Of a DNA stretch of 64,000 bases, positions 10,193 through 19,274 are shown piece after piece (positions within the stretch are counted from its first letter, which is position 1; every line of letters starts with the position of its first letter). The DNA comes from an uncultured Cellvibrionales bacterium. Lineage in GTDB: Bacteria > Pseudomonadota > Gammaproteobacteria > Pseudomonadales > GM7GCV1. The notes under the pieces were generated by a model. That model did no database searches. It was not told the DNA's origin and saw only the letters and a list, made by a program, of their open reading frames with translations. A program made the position numbers and the translations under genes. The stretch is from positions 38,881-102,880 of the forward strand of contig CAJXYP010000008.1 of the NCBI GenBank assembly GCA_913063225.1, written 5' to 3'.

Positions 10193-11704
10193 ATGCCTAT
10201 CGACTACCCTAAAAAAATTCTTGCAGCGGATATCTACGATCTGGTGCGCGTGACGCCACTGGACGAAACACCGAAGCTTTCTTCGCGTATCGAGAACCGT
10301 GTGGTTCTGAAAAGAGAGGACCTTCAGTCGGTCTTTTCATTCAAATTGCGTGGCGCATACAACTGTATTCGCTTGCTCTCGGAGGCACAAAAAAAGGCCG
10401 GAGTGGTAGCTGCTTCGGCGGGTAATCATGCTCAGGGCGTGGCACTTGCTTCCCGCCACTTGGGAATTAAAGCCACTATCGTCATGCCGAGGACAACTCC
10501 AAGCATTAAAGTAGATGCGGTGCGGGCTTTGGGCAGCAAGGTAATTCTCCATGGCGATACATACGATGAAGCGTCGGCGCACGCCCATAATCTGATTGAG
10601 CAGAAGGGTCTTACTTATATACATCCCTTTGATCACCCGGATGTCATTGCCGGGCAGGGCACAATCGCCGTTGAAATCTTGCAGCAGCTCACGGGCGATA
10701 TTGATGCAATTTTTGTAGCGGTCGGTGGCGGCGGCCTTTGCGCAGGTGTGGCGTCTTACATAAAGCATATTCGCCCGGAGATTCGAATTGTCGCAGTTGA
10801 GCCGGCCGATGCCGCCTGCCTGAAGTTGGCACTGGATACCGGCCGCCGTGGACGTCTTAGCCATGTTGGACTATTTGCTGATGGCGTTGCCGTTGCGCAG
10901 ATTGGCGCAAAAACCTTTCCGGTTCTGAAACAGTTTGTGGATGAAGTGGTTACCGTTAGTACCGATGAGATATGCGCTGCGATCAAAGATATTTATGAAG
11001 ATACGCGCTCTATTGTAGAGCCTGCTGGTGCGCTATCTGTTGCCGGTATCAAAAGCTATATTGCGCGTACTGGTGCCAAGTCAAAGACTTTTGTAGGCAT
11101 TAATTGCGGCGCCAATATGAACTTTGATCGTCTCAGATATATTTCTGAGCGAACGGAAATTGGCGAAAAGCGCGAAGCCGTTTTTGCAGTAACCATTCCG
11201 GAAAAGGCTGGCAGCTTCCGCAAGTTTTGCAGAACGCTCGGCAAGCGCAGTATCACTGAATTCAATTACCGCTATAAGGATTCTGGTGCGGCGCATATTT
11301 ACGTGGGTGTTCAAATTGCCACGGAGAAAGATCGTGAGGTTTTGGTAACAGAGCTAAGAACGGCTGGTTACCCGCTACTTGACTTAACCGACGATGAATT
11401 AGCCAAGAACCATATACGTCATATGGTGGGAGGGCATTCCGCTAAAGTTGGTGAGGAGTTAATTTATCGGTTTGAGTTTCCCGAGCGGCCTGGGGCGCTT
11501 ATGGCTTTCTTGTCTACGCTTGGTTCAAAGTGGAACATTTCTATGTTCCACTATAGAAACCACGGTGCTGCCTTTGGACGAGTGATGCTTGGTATTCAGG
11601 CGACCAAATCTGAGCGCAAAGAGGTTGGGGAGTCCTTGGGTTCTCTGAACTACGAGTATTGGGAAGAAACCGACAATCCAGCCATCCAGCTATTTTTGGG
11701 CTAG
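10193..11704 (+). CDS. ilvA: Biosynthetic threonine ammonia-lyase
   Basis: PLP enzyme that deaminates threonine to 2-oxobutanoate, the first step of isoleucine synthesis. I start it at ATG 10193, giving 503 residues, the length of the long regulated form. The frame stays open upstream to a GTG at 10148, but those 15 residues have no family match. The PLP lysine is Lys51 in FSFKLRGAYN, and the Gly-rich phosphate loop is VGGGGLCAG. From about residue 325 there are two ACT-like regulatory domains (VTIPEKAGSFRKFC and YRFEFPERPGALMAFL) that bind isoleucine and valine in the family. It is divergent from rpiA. Confidence 0.94.
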   Translation: MPIDYPKKILAADIYDLVRVTPLDETPKLSSRIENRVVLKREDLQSVFSFKLRGAYNCIRLLSEAQKKAGVVAASAGNHAQGVALASRHLGIKATIVMPRTTPSIKVDAVRALGSKVILHGDTYDEASAHAHNLIEQKGLTYIHPFDHPDVIAGQGTIAVEILQQLTGDIDAIFVAVGGGGLCAGVASYIKHIRPEIRIVAVEPADAACLKLALDTGRRGRLSHVGLFADGVAVAQIGAKTFPVLKQFVDEVVTVSTDEICAAIKDIYEDTRSIVEPAGALSVAGIKSYIARTGAKSKTFVGINCGANMNFDRLRYISERTEIGEKREAVFAVTIPEKAGSFRKFCRTLGKRSITEFNYRYKDSGAAHIYVGVQIATEKDREVLVTELRTAGYPLLDLTDDELAKNHIRHMVGGHSAKVGEELIYRFEFPERPGALMAFLSTLGSKWNISMFHYRNHGAAFGRVMLGIQATKSERKEVGESLGSLNYEYWEETDNPAIQLFLG

Positions 11705-11709
11705 TTAGA

Positions 11710-12351
11710 CTAATTTGCAGATTGATTGGTAGGTTGATTACCAGAAGTTAGTGCTCGCAGGCGGGCGCTAATGGTAATAATCTTCTTGTCAGTAACCACT
11801 GCATCCATACTTTGATCCCATGCTTGGGTATCAAAAGTATCGAGCTGCTGAAAATCGTAGGCAATTCCTATAACCAATGGCTGGTAACTGTTATTAGAAG
11901 CCCGACCAAGCATTCGATCATAATATCCTCCGCCCATACCAATTCGGTTTCCGCTGCTGTCAAAAGCTACCAAGGGGGTCAAAATCAAGGAGTGTGCAAT
12001 CAGCTGGCAGTGCCTGCCGGCATTAGGTTCGAGAATACCGTATCTATTACTCGTTAGCGGCTGACCAGGTTGCCAATCCAGAAACTGCATCAAAGGTTTA
12101 GATTTGTGTACGCGAGGCAGGGAAATATCTTTGCTTCTATCCATGCAGTCGGTAATTACCGGCGCCAGACTAATTTCGCCGTCTTGGCATAAATAGGTTG
12201 CTACTCGATGAGCGCGCAAATACCAAATCTGTGTGCGCAGATTACTGAGTACGTTATAGGAGCTGAAGGCTCTTTCAGAGGCAGAGAGAGACCGTCGCTG
12301 AGCACGCATGGCTCGGCGGATAAAGTTGCGATTTAGTTTGTTCTCTTGCAT
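11710..12351 (-). CDS. ygfA: 5-formyltetrahydrofolate cyclo-ligase
   Basis: ATP-dependent conversion of 5-formyl-THF to 5,10-methenyl-THF in one-carbon metabolism. I place the start at ATG 12351 (MQENKLNRNFIRR), giving 213 residues. The longer open frame back to 12465 runs into the 6S RNA and has no family match. Visible are the basic N-terminus, the substrate region PLMQFLDW, and the ATP-site signature NRIGMGGGYYDRML. In gammaproteobacteria this gene is regularly co-transcribed downstream of the 6S RNA gene, as here. Confidence 0.92.
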   Translation of the reverse strand: MQENKLNRNFIRRAMRAQRRSLSASERAFSSYNVLSNLRTQIWYLRAHRVATYLCQDGEISLAPVITDCMDRSKDISLPRVHKSKPLMQFLDWQPGQPLTSNRYGILEPNAGRHCQLIAHSLILTPLVAFDSSGNRIGMGGGYYDRMLGRASNNSYQPLVIGIAYDFQQLDTFDTQAWDQSMDAVVTDKKIITISARLRALTSGNQPTNQSAN

Positions 12352-12412
12352 ATGGCATTCAGTATAAGTGCATATGCAAGCAGCACCCAATGAAGGCGAT
12401 GGTTGAGGAAAT

Positions 12413-12590
12413 AAGAGCCCCGGGAATGCCGCTGTCCGATGTTGTCCTTGAACCATTGGGTTCAAGGCGGAGACTCAATTGATATATCAGGCTTCCCGTC
12501 TGGCGGACATGCACAACAATACCAAAGGAGGTTCCTAAAGGTTTGCTTATCGGCTCAGGGACGTACCAAACATGCAAACATCCCAGGGTT
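12413..12590 (-). ncRNA. ssrS: 6S RNA
   Basis: Regulator that sequesters sigma-70 RNA polymerase by mimicking an open promoter. On the minus strand the region carries sequence blocks of E. coli 6S RNA in order: GGGATGTTTGC near the 5' end, GTCCCTGAGCCGATA, then GTCCG...GGGAAGCCT, the inverted repeat CCTTGAACC...GGTTCAAGG, and GCGGCATTCCCGGG at the 3' end. The two ends pair to form the closing stem. It lies between zapA and ygfA, its standard location. The ends are placed from the closing stem and are good to about 5 bases. Confidence 0.9.
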
Positions 12591-12595
12591 GGCTA

Positions 12596-12601
12596 ATTAT
12601 A
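12596..12601 (-). promoter_or_regulatory. -10 box of the 6S RNA promoter
   Basis: A perfect TATAAT on the minus strand, ending about 6 bases before the inferred 6S RNA start. No convincing -35 box is seen at the normal distance. Confidence 0.65.
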
Positions 12602-12681
12602 CCCCGTCGAGCAGATTCAGCTAGCTGAAGATTAAAAATTAACAGGGAGTTAAAGAAGTCGGTGGGTAGGGCGAGAAAAAT

Positions 12682-12996
12682 CTACCGGGCTAACGGCGGG
12701 CTGAGATTTTGTATCGCTGAATCAATCTTGTCGCGCAGCCTTTCTATACCGGAGGAAACCAGTTCACTGGTAGCACCGGAATTCTGTGATTTCACCATTT
12801 CATGAGCTACATTCAATCCGGCGATTATAGCGATACGCTCAAGGCCGATAACGCCGCCGCTCTGACGAATTTGCAACATATTCTGGTTGAGCATGCGTGC
12901 TGATTCGACAAGCTCTTCCCGTTCTTGCGGATCACAGGAGATTTGATACTGCTTATCCATTAATGTGATGGTAACTGTTTGCGAATCCGTAACCAC
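12682..12996 (-). CDS. zapA: Cell division protein ZapA
   Basis: Z-ring associated protein that bundles FtsZ. It has 104 residues, the usual size. The N-terminal globular part contains TVTITLMDKQYQISCDPQE and the C-terminal half is a helix for tetramer formation (GLERIAIIAGLNVAHE). The GTG start at 12996 shares its first base with the last base of the upstream zapB-like stop, suggesting translational coupling. Gene order (zapB-like, zapA, 6S RNA, ygfA) is the classic gammaproteobacterial arrangement. Confidence 0.93.
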   Translation of the reverse strand: MVTDSQTVTITLMDKQYQISCDPQEREELVESARMLNQNMLQIRQSGGVIGLERIAIIAGLNVAHEMVKSQNSGATSELVSSGIERLRDKIDSAIQNLSPPLAR

Positions 12997-13202
12997 TATG
13001 ACTCCTGAAGTGCTTTTAGGCGATCTACCATCTTCTCAACGCGAACTCGAGCGGAGTGAGTTTTCTCGATCAATGAGGTGCGTTCTTTTAACAGGCTATC
13101 TTCACGTTCGCGAAGGTCTTCATTTTGCTGCTGAAGGTGGGCACAAAAACCGATGAGTTCATCGATTTTTTCTTCCAATGTTTTAAGGTTTTGTTCGCTC
13201 AT
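12996..13202 (-). CDS. Small coiled-coil protein upstream of zapA (TIGR02449/ZapB-like)
   Basis: A 68-residue protein that is almost entirely a heptad-repeat coiled coil rich in Glu, Lys, Arg and Leu. Small proteins of this type precede zapA in Pseudomonas and relatives and are thought to work in Z-ring organisation like ZapB. Its stop shares one base with the zapA start. The role is inferred from position and shape. Confidence 0.8.
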   Translation of the reverse strand: MSEQNLKTLEEKIDELIGFCAHLQQQNEDLREREDSLLKERTSLIEKTHSARVRVEKMVDRLKALQES

Positions 13203-13332
13203 TTTATGACCAGATTTTATCTCGGTACTTACTCAGTACACTATAGGGCCAGCGGATTGCAGCGTCAATTGGCCTTTTCTTCGTATTCTAGGCGGTGTCT
13301 TGCATCTGGCTACTGCTGTTAGAATGCGCTCC

Positions 13333-13902
13333 ATGACAAATCTACTTTCGTGGAACGATATCCACAGCAAACTTATCGAAATCGAGGCACCTCTTTCGGT
13401 GTCGGAATATCACGGCCACCTTACGGGGCGCCATGTAGGTGGTTACGAAATATCCGGTGCAACCGGGATGCAGATAATTTCAGAATTAACCGCAGCTGCG
13501 GCACCTAGATTGGCGGAACAAGAAGATTATTGGCGAGATCACATGAAACACTTTGTGCAGAACTTTGAGGCAGAGAACTACGGTTTTCAGCCCTTACTGC
13601 CAGATGACGATGTGCCCTTGGAAGAGCGGTTATTTGGATTGGCTAATTGGTGCACGGGCTTTCTAAACGGCATCGGCTGTGCGCTTGATGCTTCGGCTGC
13701 CAAAGTATTGCTAAAAGATGATGAAACATTGGCGGATTTTACCGAAATCACTAATATCGATTTCAACGCATCAGACACCAACGACAATGAATCCCTATAT
13801 ATTGAACTGGTTGAGTATGTGCGCTTAGCCGTACTTAATATGCACGAAAACTTAAAAGAGAGCCTAGCTGCCGAACGCAGCAAATCGGAGCCTTTGCATT
13901 GA
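13333..13902 (+). CDS. UPF0149 / YgfB family protein
   Basis: Helical protein of the UPF0149 family, found upstream of pepP in gammaproteobacteria; in Pseudomonas the homologue affects antibiotic response genes. Recognisable segments are SEYHGHLTGRHVGG, ERLFGLANWCTGFLNGIG and YVRLAVLNMHENL. In-frame ATGs stand at 13324 and 13333; I use the second, giving 189 residues, because family proteins begin shortly before the helix with SWNDIH. Neither has a clear ribosome site. The 3' end overlaps pepP by four bases. It is divergent from the zap genes. Confidence 0.88.
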   Translation: MTNLLSWNDIHSKLIEIEAPLSVSEYHGHLTGRHVGGYEISGATGMQIISELTAAAAPRLAEQEDYWRDHMKHFVQNFEAENYGFQPLLPDDDVPLEERLFGLANWCTGFLNGIGCALDASAAKVLLKDDETLADFTEITNIDFNASDTNDNESLYIELVEYVRLAVLNMHENLKESLAAERSKSEPLH

Positions 13903-15221
13903 GTAAAATTGCCGAAGAGTATAAAAAAAGACGCAGAAACCTAATGCATCAAATGGTTGAGGGTTCCATAGCCATTATCCCTGGTGCCCAAGAAGTTATT
14001 CGAAGCCGGGATACCCACTATCCATTTCGGCAGGATTCTAACCTCGCCTATCTAACCGGATTTCCGGAACCCGAAGCTTTGGCCGTTCTTATTCCCGGGC
14101 GTAGTCAGGGTGAGTTCATCGTTTTTTGTCGAGATAAGGACCGTAGTCGAGAAATTTGGGATGGCTTTCGAGCCGGTCCCGATGGAGCTCAAAGCGAATA
14201 TGGTGCAGACGATGCTTTCCCTATTAGTGATATGGACGACATTTTGCCGGGACTGATTGAAGGCCGTGAAAAAGTGTATTACAGCATGGGTTCGCATCCG
14301 GATTTTGATAGCAAGTTGTTAAACTGGATAAATCACATACGAGCGCAGTCGCGCGCTGGCATCTCTCCTCCCGGAGAAATTATTGATCCAGAGCACATGA
14401 TTCACGAAATGCGGGTGATTAAAACCACCACTGAGCTTGGGGTGATGCGCAAGGCAGGCAAGATATCTGCCGCCGCACATAAGATGGCAATGCAGTTCTG
14501 TAAGCCTGGCATGTTTGAATACCAATTACAGGCGCTAATCGAACACGAATTTGCAGATAAAGGCGCGGATGCTCCTGCTTACTCAAGCATTGTTGGAAGC
14601 GGTGACAACGCTTGCATATTGCATTACATAGAGAACAGGGCAGTCATGAAGGACGGTGACTTGGTGTTGATTGACGCGGGTTGTGAGTATCAGGGTTACG
14701 CGGCAGACATAACACGAACTTTTCCCGTGAACGGCACTTTCTCCGACGAGCAAAGAGCAATTTACGAAATTGTATTAGAGGCACAAGCGGTAGCTATTGA
14801 CGCTTGCCGCATCGGCAATACCTATAATCGGCCTCATGATGACAGTTTACGGGTAATAGTAGAGGGGCTTAGAGGGTTGAAGCTTCTACAAGGCACTACC
14901 GATGAGATTATTGAAAAGCGCAGCTATACCGATTTTTATATGCATCGAGTAGGGCACTGGCTTGGAATGGATGTCCATGATGCGGGCGATTACAAAGTTG
15001 ATGGCGCTGATAGCAATTGGCGCGAATTTGAATCGGGCATGGTCACCACCGTCGAGCCCGGTATATATATTCATGCTGACAATAAGAAAGTGCCAGCCAA
15101 ATGGCGCGGTATAGGCATTCGTATTGAAGACGATATCGCGCTACGAAAACCCGGCCCGGAGAATATGACCGCCGCAGTGCCCAGTCAGATTTCCGAAATT
15201 GAATATTTGATGAAGGCCTAG
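13899..15221 (+). CDS. pepP: Xaa-Pro aminopeptidase
   Basis: Dimetal (Mn) aminopeptidase that removes an N-terminal residue before proline. It has 440 residues, matching E. coli PepP. An N-terminal creatinase-like domain (residues 1-170) is followed by the pita-bread domain with the metal ligands: DAGCEYQGYAADITRTF (two Asp), HRVGHWLGMDVHD (His), TTVEPGIY (Glu) and GIRIEDD (Glu). The start is TTG at 13899 in the overlap TTGA with the preceding stop. It is followed by ubiH after four bases, the conserved order. Confidence 0.95.
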   Translation: MSKIAEEYKKRRRNLMHQMVEGSIAIIPGAQEVIRSRDTHYPFRQDSNLAYLTGFPEPEALAVLIPGRSQGEFIVFCRDKDRSREIWDGFRAGPDGAQSEYGADDAFPISDMDDILPGLIEGREKVYYSMGSHPDFDSKLLNWINHIRAQSRAGISPPGEIIDPEHMIHEMRVIKTTTELGVMRKAGKISAAAHKMAMQFCKPGMFEYQLQALIEHEFADKGADAPAYSSIVGSGDNACILHYIENRAVMKDGDLVLIDAGCEYQGYAADITRTFPVNGTFSDEQRAIYEIVLEAQAVAIDACRIGNTYNRPHDDSLRVIVEGLRGLKLLQGTTDEIIEKRSYTDFYMHRVGHWLGMDVHDAGDYKVDGADSNWREFESGMVTTVEPGIYIHADNKKVPAKWRGIGIRIEDDIALRKPGPENMTAAVPSQISEIEYLMKA

Positions 15222-15225
15222 ATTC

Positions 15226-16428
15226 TTGGCAAATAGCATTGCGGTTGTTGGCACGGGGATGATCGGATCAGCGCTCGTCTGCGCGCTTCAACAGTCCTTG
15301 CCGGATATTCGAATAATTTGGATTGGTGGGCCTGTCGACCAGCCCAAATCGGAGCCTTGTGTCGATTCCCGCGTGATAGCTTGTTCACTCGGATCACAAA
15401 AACTCTTTGAAAAGCTGGGAGTTTGGTCACTCCTTCGTGAAGATCGGGTGGGGCCTTATTCCCAAATTCGTGTTTGGGATCATGAAGGTACCGGGCAAAT
15501 AGATTTTTCAGCAGAAGATATCGGTGATACCGAACAGCTAGGTTATATAGTCGAAAACGCTATTTTACTCGAGGCTTTGCATGTTCAAATTGAAAAGCAT
15601 TCGATCCAACCAGAAAAACATATACCCGATTTTCTCGATAAAATTGAGCAGGCGGAAGGTGGTGGAGTTAAGTTATTCCTGACCAGCGGAATTCAAATTA
15701 ACGTGGATATTGTATGCGCCGCAGACGGGGCAAGTTCTTTTTTGCGCGAGTGGGTAGATCTTCCAACACGGAATTGGTCATGCAAGCAGCGCGCTTTGAC
15801 AGCGGTAATAAAACATGCTGAATCACACCAAAATACTGCCTGGCAGGCATTTTTGCCCAGCGGCCCGTTAGCCTTTCTGCCTTTGGGCCACCCGACTGAG
15901 TCGAAATATTGTTCCATTGTATGGAGCATCGATTCCGATCGGGTAGAAGAAATTGAGCAGCTTGGGGACAAGGATTTCTTGGCTAGATTAAATCGGTATA
16001 TTCCCGCGGAGCTTGGCGAGGCGGAATCCGCAAGCCGGCGATTTGGTTTCAATCTAAAGCAGGGTTTAGCCGATAAATATTATAAGAATCGAGTTTTGTT
16101 GGTTGGTGATTCAGCACACAATATCCACCCTTTGGCAGGGCAGGGCGCCAATTTGGGTTTCGCCGATGTAGCTGAATTAATACGTCAATTTGAGCGGGCT
16201 AGTGCTCGCGGTGAGCTCCTTTGGAGTGAGTCGGTACTCAGGCGCTATCAGAGACAGAGGCGCTGGCAGAATCAAGCAATGGCTTATGCTATGGACTTTT
16301 TTCGAGGCGGCTTTGGAATTTCCGAACCGCATATGCGAGTTGCGCGCAATCAGCTAATGCATTTGGTTCAGGGGCGGAAATATTTAAAAAAAATACTAGC
16401 TGGCCCAGCTGAAAGAGCGGTTAAATAG
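15226..16428 (+). CDS. ubiH: UbiH/UbiI-family FAD monooxygenase of ubiquinone synthesis
   Basis: Flavoprotein hydroxylase acting on the ubiquinone ring. It has 400 residues and begins at TTG 15226. The FAD Rossmann motif is VVGTGMIGSAL, the second FAD motif is VCAADGAS, and the family signature GDSAHNIHPLAGQGANLGFAD is followed by the conserved ADVAELI. Position directly after pepP favours UbiH. The usual second gene (ubiI) is absent here, as the next gene is iron transport, so UbiH versus UbiI is not settled by sequence alone. Confidence 0.88.
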   Translation: MANSIAVVGTGMIGSALVCALQQSLPDIRIIWIGGPVDQPKSEPCVDSRVIACSLGSQKLFEKLGVWSLLREDRVGPYSQIRVWDHEGTGQIDFSAEDIGDTEQLGYIVENAILLEALHVQIEKHSIQPEKHIPDFLDKIEQAEGGGVKLFLTSGIQINVDIVCAADGASSFLREWVDLPTRNWSCKQRALTAVIKHAESHQNTAWQAFLPSGPLAFLPLGHPTESKYCSIVWSIDSDRVEEIEQLGDKDFLARLNRYIPAELGEAESASRRFGFNLKQGLADKYYKNRVLLVGDSAHNIHPLAGQGANLGFADVAELIRQFERASARGELLWSESVLRRYQRQRRWQNQAMAYAMDFFRGGFGISEPHMRVARNQLMHLVQGRKYLKKILAGPAERAVK

Positions 16429-16528
16429 CGCTATCCCCGAAAATCGCCAAACTAATTGGGCCATATCAGACTAAATAACTGATTTTGGTCAAATAAAAAG
16501 ACCGTTTGCGTCTGTTCTATTTGCTCTT

Positions 16529-16547
16529 AATAATAGGAATCATTATC
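16529..16547. promoter_or_regulatory. Fur box upstream of the iron transporter
   Basis: The 19 bases AATAATAGGAATCATTATC match the Fur consensus GATAATGATAATCATTATC at 15 positions, with a perfect right half. It sits 20 bases before the start of the iron-binding lipoprotein, as expected for iron repression. Confidence 0.8.
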
Positions 16548-16566
16548 ATTTAGCTTCCTTTGATAC

Positions 16567-17619
16567 ATGATGATTATTGTGATGCGTTTACTAGTAATAG
16601 CCACCGGGCTTGTATTGGCTGCCTGTAGCAGCAAATCCGACGACTCTATAGAGAAAGTATCTTCCGCAGCAAATGCAGAGTCGAGTCTTCCAATAACTGT
16701 TTATTCGTCACGCGCTGAACATTTAATTCAGCCACTCTTCGATGCCTTTACAGAAGAAACGGGTACAGAAATTAGGTTTATCACCGACAGTGAAGCGGCT
16801 TTGATCGCCAGACTCGAGTCAGAGGGCAATTCCAGTCCGGCGGACATTTTGCTTACGGTTGATGCCGGCAATCTTTGGCACGCAGACCAACTCGACCTAT
16901 TGCAGCCAGTTCAAAGTGATGTTTTGCAGAACAATATTCCCAGCCAGTATCGCGCAGAAGGAGATACTTGGTTCGGGCTTTCTCTTAGAGCTCGAACTAT
17001 TGTCTATTCTACTGAACGCGTAGCCCCGGAATCTTTGTCCACATACGAAGCGCTTGCCGATGAAGCGTGGCACGGAAGGTTGTGCTTACGCACCTCCAAA
17101 AAGGTTTATAACCAATCTATGGTCGCGAGCATGATTGTGCGCTTGGGAGAGCCGGCGACAGAAGAGATAGTGGCTGGTTGGGTGGCGAATTTAGCCGTTG
17201 ATCCCTTGAGTAGCGACAATCGAGCAATCGAAGCGATCGAGGCTGGCATTTGTGATGTTGCCCTAGTTAACACCTATTATTTTGGTCGTATGCAGTCAGA
17301 TAATCCGAGTATTCCGATAGCTATATATTGGCCAAATCAGGAATCTAGTGGGGTTCATGTAAATGTTTCGGGTGCAGGTTTGGCAAAGTTTTCTCCACGC
17401 CCGAGTGACGCGATTCAGCTATTGGAGTGGTTGTCTGGATTGAGCGCTCAGGAACAATTCGCCGGATTAAACCTAGAGTTTCCGGTGAACCCAGAAGTGA
17501 ATGCAGTAGACCTAGTTGATGCATGGGGTGGCTTTAAAGCTGACGATATCGCAGTGGCCAATTTTGGCGCAATGCAGTCTGATGCTGTGCGTCTGATGGA
17601 TAGAGCCGGATATAGGTGA
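16567..17619 (+). CDS. Ferric iron ABC transporter substrate-binding lipoprotein
   Basis: Captures Fe(III) for import. It starts with a lipoprotein signal ending LAAC (Cys19) and is about 350 residues, typical for FbpA/FutA proteins. ITVYSSRAE opens the first lobe, and VNTYYFGR holds the paired tyrosines that bind iron in the family. A Fur box lies immediately upstream. The stop overlaps the permease start in GTGA. The lipidation, rather than free periplasmic export, is unusual for FbpA but seen elsewhere. Confidence 0.93.
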   Translation: MMIIVMRLLVIATGLVLAACSSKSDDSIEKVSSAANAESSLPITVYSSRAEHLIQPLFDAFTEETGTEIRFITDSEAALIARLESEGNSSPADILLTVDAGNLWHADQLDLLQPVQSDVLQNNIPSQYRAEGDTWFGLSLRARTIVYSTERVAPESLSTYEALADEAWHGRLCLRTSKKVYNQSMVASMIVRLGEPATEEIVAGWVANLAVDPLSSDNRAIEAIEAGICDVALVNTYYFGRMQSDNPSIPIAIYWPNQESSGVHVNVSGAGLAKFSPRPSDAIQLLEWLSGLSAQEQFAGLNLEFPVNPEVNAVDLVDAWGGFKADDIAVANFGAMQSDAVRLMDRAGYR

Positions 17620-19274
17620 AGCAACCTACCAACCTGGCTGGTTCACAGGGGCAGATGGCTTCTCATCTGACTGCGACCCTGTCGAAAATAGGTTGGTTGA
17701 TTCCTGGCGCTATTATGGCGCTTATCGTGCTGGCTCCCATTGCTTATCTCTTTGTAAGCTGGACTCAAATTGATCAGCAGCTTTGGCAACATTTGCGCGA
17801 AACGCAGCTATTACGGCTTATTGCTAATACATTCATACTGGTCGGGGGAGTAGCTGTGCTTTCGGCAATTGTCGGAGTATCCCTTGCTTGGCTCACTGCG
17901 CTTTGCGATTTTCCCGGACGCAAGTGGTTAGATTGGGCGTTGATTCTACCCCTGGCAATTCCAGCCTATGTATTCGCTTTTGTAGTTCTCGGTATATTTG
18001 ATTTCGGTGGGCCGGTTCAACACTGGCTGAGTATTCTCTGGCCCGATTATCGTGTGACAGATGCCCGATCTACGGGAGCCTTGATTCTGGTAATGACCTC
18101 TGTCTTGTACCCTTATGTCTATTTGCTAACGCGAAATATTTTCCTGATGCAGGGTCGTGCGGCCTTCGACGTAGCCCGGTCTTTGGGTGCGACTCCGCTG
18201 CAGGCAGTGATGCGAGTTGGTTTACCAATGGCCAAGCCGGGCATAGTCGCGGGTATTTCGTTGATCATGATGGAAACCTTGGCAGATTTCGGCGCAGTTT
18301 CAGTGTTCAACTACGATACCTTCACTACCGCTATCTACAAATCATGGATTAGCATGTTTAGCCTGGCTACCGCTTCGCAGCTGGCTTCCTTGCTTTTGCT
18401 TTTTGTGGTTTCAGCAATTTTGGTTGAAAGAACTACTAGGGGCGCCGGACGCATTCAGCAGAAATCATCCCGCACAGATCGATTTAGGCTTCGGGGTTTT
18501 GCCGCATTTGCCGCCTTAAGTTGGTGTTTTCTGATATTTTTCGCGGCCTTTGTGTCGCCTCTGTTGCAGCTTCTAAGCTGGGCGCTCGGCTTGGTCGGGC
18601 CGGGTTTTGGACTAACTCTGGTATTCTTCGGTGAAAATACCATTCGATTAGTGCAGAACACTTTTGTACTGGCTTTGATCTCCTCCATATTGATCGTATC
18701 TGTTGCGCTACTGATGAACTTGGCTTCTCGCTTTGGCGGTGGTGGTCAGGTTTTTTCAGAAATTTCTGGTCTTGGTTATGCAATTCCTGGCTCAGTATTG
18801 GCAGTGGGCATAGTGTCTGTTTCTTCTCATCTAGATTCTATTTTTTCGAACTCTGCTTCTGATGCGGCGCTTGTCGTCGGTCTTTGGGGGCTAATATTTG
18901 CCTATCTAATTCGCTTTTTTCGACCGGCAAACTCTCCTATAGCGTCTGCAATGCAGCGTTTAACACCAGAGCTCGGAGAGTCGGCGCAATCTCTGGGGGT
19001 AAGTAAGCTCAGGATCGCTGCATCAATATATATTCCCCTGTTATCTCCTGGCGTCTTCGCCGCGCTTCTGTTGGTTATGATAGATGTGATGAAAGAGATG
19101 CCCGCAACGTTGATGTTACGACCATTTGGCTGGGATACGCTAGCCACACAAATATATAACTTCACCTCTGAGGGAGAGTGGCAGCGAGCCGCCGTTCCAG
19201 CCTTAATTCTTGTGGCAGTAAGCTGTTTGCCGGTTATTATGTTGATTCGCCAATCTAGAACCAGCAACAGATGA
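17616..19274 (+). CDS. Ferric iron ABC transporter permease (two fused permease domains)
   Basis: Inner-membrane channel for iron import with about 12 membrane segments in 552 residues. Each half carries an EAA-type loop for the ATPase: ARSLGATPLQAVMRVGLPMAKPG and, in the second half, SAQSLGVSKLRIAASIYIPLL (each quoted to show the S-LG spacing). This is the FbpB/CysW fused type. The start at GTG 17616 overlaps the binding protein stop, and the end overlaps waaA. No ATP-binding subunit gene follows, so the ATPase must be encoded elsewhere or shared. Confidence 0.92.
   Translation: MKQPTNLAGSQGQMASHLTATLSKIGWLIPGAIMALIVLAPIAYLFVSWTQIDQQLWQHLRETQLLRLIANTFILVGGVAVLSAIVGVSLAWLTALCDFPGRKWLDWALILPLAIPAYVFAFVVLGIFDFGGPVQHWLSILWPDYRVTDARSTGALILVMTSVLYPYVYLLTRNIFLMQGRAAFDVARSLGATPLQAVMRVGLPMAKPGIVAGISLIMMETLADFGAVSVFNYDTFTTAIYKSWISMFSLATASQLASLLLLFVVSAILVERTTRGAGRIQQKSSRTDRFRLRGFAAFAALSWCFLIFFAAFVSPLLQLLSWALGLVGPGFGLTLVFFGENTIRLVQNTFVLALISSILIVSVALLMNLASRFGGGGQVFSEISGLGYAIPGSVLAVGIVSVSSHLDSIFSNSASDAALVVGLWGLIFAYLIRFFRPANSPIASAMQRLTPELGESAQSLGVSKLRIAASIYIPLLSPGVFAALLLVMIDVMKEMPATLMLRPFGWDTLATQIYNFTSEGEWQRAAVPALILVAVSCLPVIMLIRQSRTSNR

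Noticed and set aside
11710..12465. Longer cyclo-ligase starting at 12465
   Set aside because: The extra 38 residues are a translation of the 6S RNA 3' end and the spacer.
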